Shown: positions 8,827 to 15,846 of the stretch, piece by piece
Layout: each line of letters begins with the position of its first letter
Numbering within the stretch: the stretch's first letter is position 1
From: an uncultured Desulfuromonadales bacterium
GTDB taxonomy: Bacteria; Desulfobacterota; Desulfuromonadia; Desulfuromonadales; Geopsychrobacteraceae
Direction: 5' to 3'
DNA length: 30,623 nucleotides
Assembly: GCA_947259685.1 (NCBI GenBank)
Contig: CAMYNC010000051.1
Coordinates: forward strand, 1 to 30,623
The notes under the pieces: generated by a model
The model's database searches: none
What the model saw: the letters and a program-made list of their open reading frames with translations, nothing else
What the model was told of the DNA's origin: nothing
Translations under genes and position numbers: made by a program

Positions 8827-8997
8827 GTTAGCCTGAGTCAGTGAGTTAACGGTGGATGAAGAGTGCAAGTGCTTGGATTGAATGAGTGCGGCAAAAATCT
8901 GAGCTGCACCCAAAGGTTCAGCGGTGATTTTTGCCGTGCTCAGGTAATTCAATGACTTGTGCTATTCGCCGCCGGATACTCACTGATTCAGGGTTAG
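8827..8997. mobile_element. MITE-like palindromic element (161 bp) with 14-bp inverted ends and 5-bp target duplication
   Basis: The element spans 8832-8992. The left end CCTGAGTCAGTGAG (8832-8845) and right end CTCACTGATTCAGG (8979-8992) are inverted repeats with one mismatch. The same direct repeat GTTAG abuts both ends (8827-8831 and 8993-8997). Inside, GGCAAAAATC (8890-8899) pairs perfectly with GATTTTTGCC (8926-8935), and the core folds further through GCTG/CAGC and ACC/GGT. Much of the sequence between ends and core also matches in inverted orientation, so the whole element can form one long hairpin. It encodes nothing. A truncated copy lies at 25938-26036. Confidence 0.8.
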
Positions 8998-9366
8998 GTA
9001 AATTGGTCCCTGCAGACGTGTCGCTGCAACAGGGTGATCATGCAAGCTATTAGAGCAATAGCGGCGGCGGTGCGAGGGGCTGTCCCTGCTGCTGTCGAGA
9101 GAGTCATCTGCATGACTTTTTATCAATCTGGTGATGCACTTGTCCGCAGTGACTTGTTATAAAGGCAGAATCTGAGGTTGTTTTCATCACCGAGGGGACT
9201 TGGATTTCTGAATATTGTCATGAGGTGATTTCAGCTTCAAAGGGACTATCTTTACTTCAGTTTTCAACTTCCTGTGGTAAATTACCAAGACGGCTTAGTT
9301 ATTTCAGGCCCATGCATTGCGTGAACGCTTGCCATTCTCTTAAGGTCGAAGGAATAGAGGCTTAGA
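8998..9366. other. Intergenic region before hepT
   Basis: No open frame here looks like a gene. The stretch holds the hepT upstream region, including a 13-bp palindrome at 9275-9287. The ribosome-binding site is probably the GAGG six bases before the hepT ATG. Confidence 0.5.
9275..9287. promoter_or_regulatory. Candidate operator palindrome upstream of hepT-mntA
   Basis: TGGTAAATTACCA is a perfect 13-bp palindrome around a central A, 79 bp before the hepT start codon. Toxin-antitoxin operons are commonly autorepressed through such dyads, so it is a candidate operator. No -35/-10 pair could be assigned with confidence. Confidence 0.35.
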
Positions 9367-9786
9367 ATGACGGAAGACATTCGCTGGATTCAGCGCTTTG
9401 ATAATTTCAAAAGGGCTTTGACGCAATTAGATAACGTCATGGCCTTAATTGCCCAGCGGGAGCTGTCCGAATTGGAAGAGCAGGGGGTTATTCAGGCTTT
9501 TGAGTATAATTATGAGCTTGCCTGGAATGTTTTGAAGGATTTCTATGAGCATCAAGGCGAACAAGGACTTCAAGGGAGCAGGGATGCCATAAGGACTGCG
9601 TTCAGGCGAGGCTTGATTATTAATGGTGACGTTTGGATGAAAATGATTAAAAGCAGGTCTTTAACATCACATACCTATAATGAAGAGGTCACCAAGGAAA
9701 TCCTGAAGGACATTTTTGAAAGTTACTATGCGGAATTTGTCACCCTGAAAGAAACCCTGGCCGAGTATCTCGACACCAATGGCTGA
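9367..9786 (+). CDS. hepT: HepT-like toxin / HI0074-family nucleotidyltransferase substrate-binding protein
   Basis: 139 residues, all-helical by appearance, of the HI0074/HEPN group. The HEPN ribonuclease motif R-x4-H-x-Y is intact (Arg97, His102, Tyr104 in RSLTSHTY). In characterised HepT/MntA systems the HEPN protein is an RNase toxin that cuts RNA and is silenced when its partner adds AMP to the tyrosine of this motif. Here all three residues are present, so an active toxin is possible. The family segments QAFEYNYELAWNVLKDF and SRDAIRTAFRRGLI support the call. It overlaps mntA by 8 bp, so the two are translationally coupled. The DNA is lower in GC than the upstream genes, consistent with acquisition. 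Confidence 0.9.
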   Translation: MTEDIRWIQRFDNFKRALTQLDNVMALIAQRELSELEEQGVIQAFEYNYELAWNVLKDFYEHQGEQGLQGSRDAIRTAFRRGLIINGDVWMKMIKSRSLTSHTYNEEVTKEILKDIFESYYAEFVTLKETLAEYLDTNG

Positions 9787-10114
9787 TCTGTTTGGTCTGA
9801 AGCCGGAAGTGGTCGAAGCCATACGCGCCGTTCTGGCACAATTCGATTGTATTACCGAGGCGATCCTCTACGGTTCTCGTGCTAAGGGGACTTATAAGGT
9901 TGGCTCGGATATTGACCTCAGCTTAAAAACTCAAGGGGAGCTGCCGAAGTCACTCCTGCTTACAATTGATAGCGCTTTGGATGATCTGGATTTGCCTTAC
10001 TCCTTCGATATTTCTCTGTTGCAACAGATTAATAATAAAAATTTGCTTGAGCATATTGAGCGGGTCGGCATGGTTTTCTTCAATGCTGAAGAGTTTGCAG
10101 GACAGCAAAAGTAA
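9779..10114 (+). CDS. mntA: MntA-like minimal nucleotidyltransferase antitoxin
   Basis: 111 residues. A minimal nucleotidyltransferase of the DNA-polymerase-beta fold with the complete GS-x10-DxD motif: Gly32-Ser33 in YGSRAKG and Asp44-x-Asp46 in GSDIDLSL. A third acidic residue is probably Asp77 in SFDISLL. In the HepT/MntA family this enzyme AMPylates the HEPN toxin and so acts as the antitoxin. The start ATG lies within the last codons of hepT (8-bp overlap), typical of these modules. A perfect 9-bp inverted repeat at 10160-10179 probably closes the operon. Confidence 0.9.
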   Translation: MADLFGLKPEVVEAIRAVLAQFDCITEAILYGSRAKGTYKVGSDIDLSLKTQGELPKSLLLTIDSALDDLDLPYSFDISLLQQINNKNLLEHIERVGMVFFNAEEFAGQQK

Positions 10115-10158
10115 CAACGGAGCTGGTTGCTTTGCGTAGAACAGGGGAGCGAGAAATA

Positions 10159-10180
10159 TAAGGGTCAGACCTGACCCTTT
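10159..10180. terminator. Inverted repeat between convergent genes
   Basis: AAGGGTCAG (10160-10168) and CTGACCCTT (10171-10179) are perfect inverted arms with a two-base centre, located between the stops of mntA and the rhodanese gene. It could act as a bidirectional terminator, although T runs are short. Sequences of this type recur in many bacterial genomes as mobile-element footprints, so a repeat origin is also possible. Confidence 0.5.
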
Positions 10181-10241
10181 ACCGCATACAAATAAAATGA
10201 ATTCGGCTGCAGGGTCGAAACCCGACGGTTTTAAAAATCAG

Positions 10242-10922
10242 CTACCGGACAACCGAATAGCCACGCTTTGTCCAGTCAAAAATCCCATACCGCAGGTTAT
10301 AGATCTTCTTGAAGCCACTTTTAATCAACAACCGCGAGGCAACGGTACTCCGATTGCCGCTGGCACAGTAAATCAAAATATCCTGATCTTTGTAATCTTC
10401 CAGTTTCCGAATATCTTTCTGAAGCACCTGCACTGGCAGCAGTTTTGCCCCCTGAATATAGCCCTGCTGAAACTCTCCCTTGGTTCTGACATCCAGAATC
10501 AGCGGGTTGGTATTCTGTAAAATCTTATCCGCTTGCTCGGCGTTCAACTCGGTGTAGGATGCTGCCGCGTACTCGATGACCCGGATGGTACCGTTGACCG
10601 TTCCAGCCCTAAAGCTATAGCTGCCGGGCTTTTTCATCTTTATATATGCTCGCTCTCCCTCCTTGACCGGAAAGGTCTTCTCAACCTTCAGTTCGGGGAT
10701 CGCAATGGAAAAACTGCTAAGGCCGCTCAGGGATAGCTGGATGTAATCACCGCGATAGATAGCAAAATCATTCGTTTTATCCGGCACAATTGTCAGTAAG
10801 CGTAGACCGTCAACGATCTTGCCGGAAATTTGCGGTTCGTTGATCGCTTGAGCAACCGCATTCTGGACAATAAAGCAGCTCAGCAACGCTGCCAGCAACA
10901 GGCTGATGGTTTTCCGTTTCAT
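10242..10922 (-). CDS. Exported rhodanese-domain protein
   Basis: 226 residues. A Sec signal peptide is clear: KRK, a hydrophobic core LLLAALLSCFIV, then cleavage after NAVAQ or nearby. Residues about 25-120 form an all-beta region of unknown function, containing YIQLSLSGLSSFSI and GSYSFRAGTVNGTIRV. A single rhodanese domain follows (about 128-226) with LDVRTKGEFQQGYIQGA and the active-site loop YCASGNRS carrying the catalytic cysteine. Rhodaneses of this kind transfer or carry sulfane sulfur; a periplasmic location is inferred. The start is supported by AGGAGA before the ATG and by a strong promoter at 10954-10982. The gene converges with hepT-mntA. Confidence 0.88.
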   Translation of the reverse strand: MKRKTISLLLAALLSCFIVQNAVAQAINEPQISGKIVDGLRLLTIVPDKTNDFAIYRGDYIQLSLSGLSSFSIAIPELKVEKTFPVKEGERAYIKMKKPGSYSFRAGTVNGTIRVIEYAAASYTELNAEQADKILQNTNPLILDVRTKGEFQQGYIQGAKLLPVQVLQKDIRKLEDYKDQDILIYCASGNRSTVASRLLIKSGFKKIYNLRYGIFDWTKRGYSVVR

Positions 10923-10953
10923 AGTCGTCTCCTGAAAGGTTCAAATTCAATCA

Positions 10954-10982
10954 TATATATTGTTGAATGGAGCTGTCGTCAA
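10954..10982 (-). promoter_or_regulatory. Sigma-70-type promoter of the rhodanese gene
   Basis: On the minus strand TTGACG (10982-10977) is followed after 17 bases by TATATA (10959-10954). This is a near-consensus -35/-10 pair. The transcript would start near 10947, about 25 nt before the ATG at 10922. Confidence 0.65.
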
Positions 10983-11239
10983 GTTTTTCCCATCCAGCTT
11001 TTGGTAAAAAAAATACCTGGCCCGATAAACCAAGAGAGTTAGGTTTCCTGTTCCCGGGATTTCCGTGCAACGGCCGAAAGGGCCAAGGGGGCAAGCATTT
11101 CAAAGCCAAAAACATGTCATTGCAAGACTTGACCCCTTGGCCCTATTGACTATCTATCTTATCTCTATCTTGGCAGTGCAAAAAGGAAAGTCCATGGCCG
11201 AGGCAGAACATAAGGAAATTCACTCCAGTGCTGTAGTGG
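10983..11239. other. Intergenic region, no gene recognised
   Basis: Short open frames here lack family features. The segment around 11125-11145 resembles the TGCAAGACTTGACCC-type sequence found at edges of repetitive elements, which hints at decayed mobile DNA, but no element could be delimited. Confidence 0.3.
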
Positions 11240-11467
11240 TTAAGTGGTAAGTGCCAACACATCGCTAACGGAAAAATGTGCCACAACATCGCAAACTCTT
11301 AGTAGCTCTGCAATGAAGGGGTAATCTGAATGCCTTTGGCCGAGGCGGTCTAATGCTCCGCTTATGGCAACAGGCCCCTTGATCAAATCCTCATCAAACA
11401 TGTATGCCTTGCACACTGAAGATGATGATGTCCTGTTGATTCCAGTCTCGCGGCTGATATCGATCCG
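11240..11467 (-). pseudogene. Possible gene remnant or small ORF
   Basis: On the minus strand a frame is open from just after a TAG (11470-11468) to a TAA (11242-11240), 75 codons. It reads as plausible protein: SRETGINRTSSSS, then MFDEDLIKGPVAISGALDRL and FIAELLRVCDVVAHF. An in-frame ATG at 11401 would give a 53-residue product, with no obvious ribosome-binding site. I do not recognise the family. It may be the 3' end of a broken gene left beside the caspase-like gene. Confidence 0.3.
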
Positions 11468-11659
11468 CTATCTTGGCGAAGCTAAGGAGGTTGCCAGACA
11501 GTTAGCTGCTCGGTAATCCACAGTAGGGGCACCATATGCGACAAAAAGGGTTTAGTTCTGGCCATTGTTGAAGCATATAAACTATAGGAGGCGCTCGTCC
11601 CCTTTTCTATTTCGAATTCCTCGTCATAAAATTGAAATTCGGCTTTGCCGGGCAAGTTT

Positions 11660-13474
11660 TCATAAACATTGGGTTGACGTTTGGAGTACGAAATCCAGGC
11701 GAGCTGTTTTGCTTCCCTCGCTGACATTTAAAGTAACTGTATCTTTCTTCGACCCGCCGTTGCAAAAGAAGGTGATAGTACCGGTCGTTTTTTCGGAGTC
11801 GTCGAACAGGTCATGTTCGATTGCTTCTACTTCGTAGCCGATGGTAACTTTGTTTGTCGGATTGCATGCTTTCCAAAATGCTTCGTACAAGACTTTATTT
11901 AGCGTTTCGGTTGTGTTAAAGGGAAGTTCGTGCTCCGCAATATTGGTTGGGGTGCTCAGTGCAACCCTTTGAACATTATTTGCATTTTTTCCCAGAACAC
12001 CATCTAAGCGGATGTTGTATTCCCATGAGGTGCCTATGTCGGCCGCAAGGTAATTGACAGTCTGAAGGGTTATAGTTGCCAAGCAACCTTGAACTGTGGC
12101 ATTTCCAGGCACGCCGGGAGGCGAAGGAGGTGCCGAAAGTGTTTTCACAGCTTGAACCAGTTGAGTCCAGGTGGTCGCACCTCGGTCTAATGCCTTTGTG
12201 ATGTTTGTTGGGAATTGTGTGATGTGGCAAAGTTTTAAGGCGTTGTCAGAAGTAAGAAGATTTAAACCTTTGAGTGATTTGGGAAGTATGCCTCCTTCAT
12301 ATGTGCGCCCTGAGTTGCAAGAATGTATTATCAAATACACTTTGCTAGGATCTTTCGCGATCTGTGGGATCGAAGCTAGCTTATTAAAGAAACGTTTGTA
12401 GGATATGTAACGCTCTCGCCGCTTCTCGATATCGTTACTGCTGCCTGATTTCTTGTTACTTTCTACGTCATATTCAAATGCGACGTCTTCGATGGCTGAA
12501 CCATATCCATGAGCTGTCACAAAAATCACCAGCTGATCATTTTTGCTATTGCAGTAGGCCGGGTTTTTATCCAAGTCATTTTCCAGGCCAGTCATCATGC
12601 GCTCGAAAGTGTCTGCGGAGCCGCCATCGGGAGCGTGATCGCCTGCCAATCCATCGTTCGTTTTGTAGCCACGCTTTTTGAAAGAGTCTCGAACGTCTTC
12701 GGTGAATTTCCAGAGCTGCCCAATTTGGTTATATCCGCCCCAAGCGAGACCGCCGACTGTGAAGGGTTGTACCGTAGATTCAAAACAGAGTCCATAGAAC
12801 AGAAATTCGCCTAAGGGCGGTTTGACGATTGTTGGTGGCGGCGCGATAGGAGGGATGGGGTAGGGGGTGCCTATTGGTGGCATAGGTAGGTCGGTGCCTG
12901 GGAAACCTCCGGTCAGCGGGATCCCGCTTTGAAAGAGTTCCAGGCCGCCAGTGCTGTCGCCGTCTTCAGTGTCTGAAATCTCTAACACATTTTCGAATCG
13001 TGAATCCTTGGAAGTCTTTACCGTAGTTTGGGTATCGGGGCCCTGAATACTCTCTCCGTTAAATATCGCCATACTTCGAAGATTCGAAGCCGAATAAAAA
13101 GGGAATAAAGAACCGTCAAATCCAATATTGCCTGTCGTGGTTTCAAAAATTTGTGGTTCTCTATTGAATCCGTTAAAGACAGCAACAGCTGATGGTTTTG
13201 CCAGAAGCGCCATTGGTGCTGTGTCAATAACATAGATACGAGGGCCCAAACCAAAAAGTTTTTCCCGGCTCGTTCTCAGAACAACAAAGCTTTCGTTGTT
13301 GTCCACCAAAGTGATGGTTATGCTGTTCCGATCAGGGAAAGGTATGCGATAAATTGCACTCGACTCTAAATTAAATATAGACTTCAGGTCTTCGGAGGAC
13401 TCAGCAAGCCGAATTAGATCTGCTGTGAAACGGCGATCAAAAAAGCTGTTGTATCGGAATCGAAAAATTTCCAA
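11660..13474 (-). CDS. Caspase-like (peptidase clan CD) protein with proline-rich linker
   Basis: 604 residues, with no signal peptide or membrane helix. Residues 1-190 form an N-terminal domain I do not recognise. Residues 194-220 are a proline-rich linker (PMPPIGTPYPIPP and similar). From about 225 the sequence looks like a caspase/legumain-fold protease. A hydrophobic strand ends in the His-Gly motif (LVIFVTAHGYG, His322), and a second strand ends in the nucleophile loop (VYLIIHSCNSGRTY, Cys386). His-Gly followed about 60 residues later by a small-x-Cys-x-Ser-Gly loop is the clan CD dyad. Residues ~450-604 are an extra C-terminal region. The start is a TTG with GGAGGGG seven bases upstream. 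Base composition is lower in GC than flanking housekeeping genes. Bacterial caspase homologues often act in immunity or programmed death; that role is inference. Confidence 0.72.
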   Translation of the reverse strand: MEIFRFRYNSFFDRRFTADLIRLAESSEDLKSIFNLESSAIYRIPFPDRNSITITLVDNNESFVVLRTSREKLFGLGPRIYVIDTAPMALLAKPSAVAVFNGFNREPQIFETTTGNIGFDGSLFPFYSASNLRSMAIFNGESIQGPDTQTTVKTSKDSRFENVLEISDTEDGDSTGGLELFQSGIPLTGGFPGTDLPMPPIGTPYPIPPIAPPPTIVKPPLGEFLFYGLCFESTVQPFTVGGLAWGGYNQIGQLWKFTEDVRDSFKKRGYKTNDGLAGDHAPDGGSADTFERMMTGLENDLDKNPAYCNSKNDQLVIFVTAHGYGSAIEDVAFEYDVESNKKSGSSNDIEKRRERYISYKRFFNKLASIPQIAKDPSKVYLIIHSCNSGRTYEGGILPKSLKGLNLLTSDNALKLCHITQFPTNITKALDRGATTWTQLVQAVKTLSAPPSPPGVPGNATVQGCLATITLQTVNYLAADIGTSWEYNIRLDGVLGKNANNVQRVALSTPTNIAEHELPFNTTETLNKVLYEAFWKACNPTNKVTIGYEVEAIEHDLFDDSEKTTGTITFFCNGGSKKDTVTLNVSEGSKTARLDFVLQTSTQCL

Positions 13475-13539
13475 AGTGATCCCCTCCGCATTCTGGGGTC
13501 TTTGCTGATAGCTGGCTGATAGGAAGCCGCTTTTCAGAG

Positions 13540-13872
13540 GGTCGCCGGGATGAGGTCGAAACCGGGATCGTCACGCGGCCCATCCGGGTGACGCCGGACA
13601 CAAGATTCAGGCTACCAAAGCTTCGCGAGCTGTCAAGGGGTGGTCATCATCCGGCAGATCGATTAGCGATTCAGGCGGGGAAATGCAGTCCTGGACCCGA
13701 AGCGGAGGCACGCGAGTGGTTGGGCCCCTGGGAGGGGGATCTCGCGATCAGTGGTAGATGTACGCGGGCTCGTCGTGGCCCGGCCAGCCGTCGTTCACCG
13801 GCTCGTAGACGAGCTCGGAGTCCGAATCAGTGGAAGCGGGGGACAAAATACCAATTCTAAGGTAGTGCCTAA
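13540..13872. other. GC-rich intergenic patch with a possible C-terminal coding fragment
   Basis: This stretch is visibly richer in GC than the caspase-like gene next to it. On the minus strand a frame ending at the TGA 13750-13748 reads DSDSELVYEPVNDGW followed by PGHDEPAYIYH, which looks like the acidic tail of a real protein. No start is visible, because the frame runs into the amidotransferase gene out of phase. I do not recognise it. It may be debris of an insertion. Confidence 0.3.
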
Positions 13873-14586
13873 TCAGGCCATTTCTCCCAAATCCATCGCC
13901 AAAAATTCTTCCTTCGCCATCATGTCCCAGCGGATGTTTTCATCAAGGGGCTCGGATGAAATAAAGCAGGAGTTTTCCCAGAACGCTTTGTAGAGAGAGT
14001 AGTAGACCGGTTCCATTGCGTAATCACGATAAGCGAACAATTTTACGCCATCACTGAACAGGCAGTTCAGTGCCGAAAATTTGTGTTTCTGCTGGATAAG
14101 CGCAGCTGAATCAAGAAAAGCCTGGCCCAGATCCCGAACCTTGCCACTCATCACGTGATAAAAGAACACCTCTGTATCGCGGGCGTCTGCGCCGAGTCCC
14201 GGTAGGTTAATGTCGGGAATCAGACCCTGGTAGTCGTAGACCACGCCGTTATGAAAAAACACCGTGTTGCCTAGGTGGAAAGGGTGGGCGTGCCGGGTGT
14301 TGGAGGTGTCCGCCCAGGCAGATTTGCGCAAATGCAGGATCATCAACGGCGAACTTTTCGCCGTGCTTAATATCCCGATGACTTTGTCGGTCTCTTCCAG
14401 AAGATTGACGCCGCTTTTATGGACGACCAGCTCCCCCTGTTGGTAGAAGGCCAACCCCCAGCCATCCTCGTGTCCGGGCGGGTCTTCGGCCATGACTATG
14501 CCGCTGCGGGCGAGTTCGCAGAACCGGGCAATGATGTCCTGATGTTTTGCATAGTCAAAATTGGTGATCCCCAGAACTCTACACAT
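13873..14586 (-). CDS. Class II glutamine amidotransferase (YafJ-type)
   Basis: 237 residues. An Ntn-hydrolase glutaminase domain that begins MCRVLG, so Cys2 becomes the N-terminal nucleophile after removal of Met. Further family residues are the HEDGWGLAFY segment, the arginine in LHLRKSA, NTRHAHPF, and the oxyanion loop HNGVV. There is no synthase domain, so it is a stand-alone glutamine-hydrolysing enzyme like E. coli YafJ; the ammonia acceptor is unknown. It is encoded upstream of the caspase-like gene on the same strand, but the 398-bp GC-rich gap makes co-transcription doubtful. Confidence 0.9.
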   Translation of the reverse strand: MCRVLGITNFDYAKHQDIIARFCELARSGIVMAEDPPGHEDGWGLAFYQQGELVVHKSGVNLLEETDKVIGILSTAKSSPLMILHLRKSAWADTSNTRHAHPFHLGNTVFFHNGVVYDYQGLIPDINLPGLGADARDTEVFFYHVMSGKVRDLGQAFLDSAALIQQKHKFSALNCLFSDGVKLFAYRDYAMEPVYYSLYKAFWENSCFISSEPLDENIRWDMMAKEEFLAMDLGEMA

Positions 14587-14629
14587 TCATGAACCTCTTA
14601 GTCAAAATAGGCGTCCTAAGATCTTTTTT

Positions 14630-14701
14630 ATCCACAGATTTTCAGGATTTCACGGATTGTAAAACCTTGGGCCAAGGAGTTTAAGACTTAAATCTGCGGA
14701 T
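14630..14701. repeat. Intergenic segment bounded by inverted ATCCRCAGATT
   Basis: ATCCACAGATT (14630-14640) and AATCTGCGGAT (14691-14701) are inverted copies with one mismatch. Between them lie further CACGGATT-like pieces and a CCTTGG-G-CCAAGG palindrome. Sequences of the type ATCCRCAGATTxxxCAGATT are widespread small intergenic repeats. It separates spmB from the amidotransferase gene. Confidence 0.4.
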
Positions 14702-14743
14702 CAGAAGCCGCTGTCAGGATAATTCTTGAATTCACTGCTTCAC

Positions 14744-15274
14744 TTAGAAAAACCAACGTGTTACGAAAACAGCGATAACGATGCCGATAAAATCCGCAAC
14801 CAGGCAGACCGGCACAAGATAACGGGTTTTCCTGATGCTGATGGAGCCAAGGTAAACGGCCAGCACGTAAAAGGTGGTTTCGGCGCTGCCCATAATGATG
14901 GCTGACATGTGGGTGGCCATGGAGTCGACTCCGGTGGTTTGGACGATGTCGGTAAAGAGGGCGGTTGAGGCGCTGCCGGAGAGCGGTTTGACGACCGCCA
15001 TGGAGACAGCTTCGATGGGGATCTCCAGAAAGGCAAAGACGCTGTAAAAGGCGTTTCGGACATAGTCGAAAGCGCCTGAGGCCTGGAACCCCTTAATGGC
15101 GACAAAGATTGTGACAAGATAGGGGAAAATGTTGAGGATAATCGCCGGGCCTTCTTTGGCCCCCGCAACGAAGGATTCATAGACCCGCACCTTCTTGACG
15201 GCCCCGTAGAGAACCGTAAACAGAATGAACAGCGGGATAATCAGTAGTGAGATATATTCAATATATTCGATCAT
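14744..15274 (-). CDS. spmB: SpmB-like nucleoside-recognition (Gate) domain membrane protein
   Basis: 176 residues with four or five hydrophobic helices. It matches the SpmB/Gate family by the segments LIIPLFILFTVLYG, ESFVAGAKEG, and VVKPLSGSAS. The tail GSAETTFYVLAVYLGSISIRKTRY is also conserved. SpmA and SpmB were named for spore maturation in Bacillus, but homologues are frequent in non-sporulating proteobacteria, where their function is unknown. The start ATG overlaps the spmA stop (ATGA, 15271-15274), so it is the third gene of a coupled ldcA-spmA-spmB operon. Confidence 0.9.
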   Translation of the reverse strand: MIEYIEYISLLIIPLFILFTVLYGAVKKVRVYESFVAGAKEGPAIILNIFPYLVTIFVAIKGFQASGAFDYVRNAFYSVFAFLEIPIEAVSMAVVKPLSGSASTALFTDIVQTTGVDSMATHMSAIIMGSAETTFYVLAVYLGSISIRKTRYLVPVCLVADFIGIVIAVFVTRWFF

Positions 15275-15846
15275 CTGAAAATCTTCCTGAACGCGGCCAG
15301 AACCAGCAGCGCCGTCATGGTGGAAATAGCGGTGGCGAGCAGCACGGGGAACACGACCGCAGCCGGATTACTGTGCCCGTAGCTGGCCAGGATGCCGATC
15401 ACGGAAAACGGAATCAACTGGATGCTGGCGGTGTTAATGACGATGAAAGTCATCATCTCGGGGGTGATGACACCCTTGTCTTCATTGAGCGTCTCGAGTT
15501 CCTGCATCGCCTTGATCCCCAGCGGGGTGGCGGCGTTGCCGAGCCCGAACAAGTTGGCCAGGACATTCAGGGTGATGGCGGTAATCGAAGGATGGTCGCC
15601 GGGGATGTTTTTGAACAACCGGGAGATGATCGGTTTGAAGAGATGGGCGATCCGGTAGATCAGGCCGGAGTCTTCCAGGATCTTGGTGATCCCCATCCAG
15701 ACCGAGACGATGCCGAGGAGATAAAGCGAGATCTCCACCGCCGCTTTTGCGCCGTCGAAAATGGACTTGGTAAACGCCTCGAGATTGCCGGTAAAAATGG
15801 CGAAGACGATACTGACGCAAATCATGATCAACCAGAGAATGTTCAT
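15271..15846 (-). CDS. spmA: SpmA-like nucleoside-recognition (Gate) domain membrane protein
   Basis: 191 residues from the ATG at 15846. Membrane helices include ILWLIMICVSIVFAIFTG, AAVEISLYLLGIVSVWMG and TALLVLAAFRKIF. Family motifs are NVLANLFGLGNAATPLG, followed by the strongly conserved FIVINTASIQLIPF. An in-frame start 16 codons upstream would overlap ldcA heavily and read through soluble, non-conserved residues. The chosen ATG overlaps the ldcA stop by four bases (ATGA) and puts the first helix at the N-terminus. The gene in turn overlaps spmB by four bases. Pairing with an LD-carboxypeptidase suggests a cell-wall-related role. Confidence 0.92.
   Translation of the reverse strand: MNILWLIMICVSIVFAIFTGNLEAFTKSIFDGAKAAVEISLYLLGIVSVWMGITKILEDSGLIYRIAHLFKPIISRLFKNIPGDHPSITAITLNVLANLFGLGNAATPLGIKAMQELETLNEDKGVITPEMMTFIVINTASIQLIPFSVIGILASYGHSNPAAVVFPVLLATAISTMTALLVLAAFRKIFR

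Noticed and set aside
11482..11727. Minus-strand frame overlapping the end of the caspase-like gene
   Set aside because: It begins inside the caspase-like gene in another phase with no ribosome-binding site; it would only matter if a frameshift existed, and the current C-terminus looks natural.
13588..13860. Plus-strand open frame in the GC-rich patch
   Set aside because: Arginine- and serine-rich composition typical of a shadow; the opposite strand gives the more protein-like reading.
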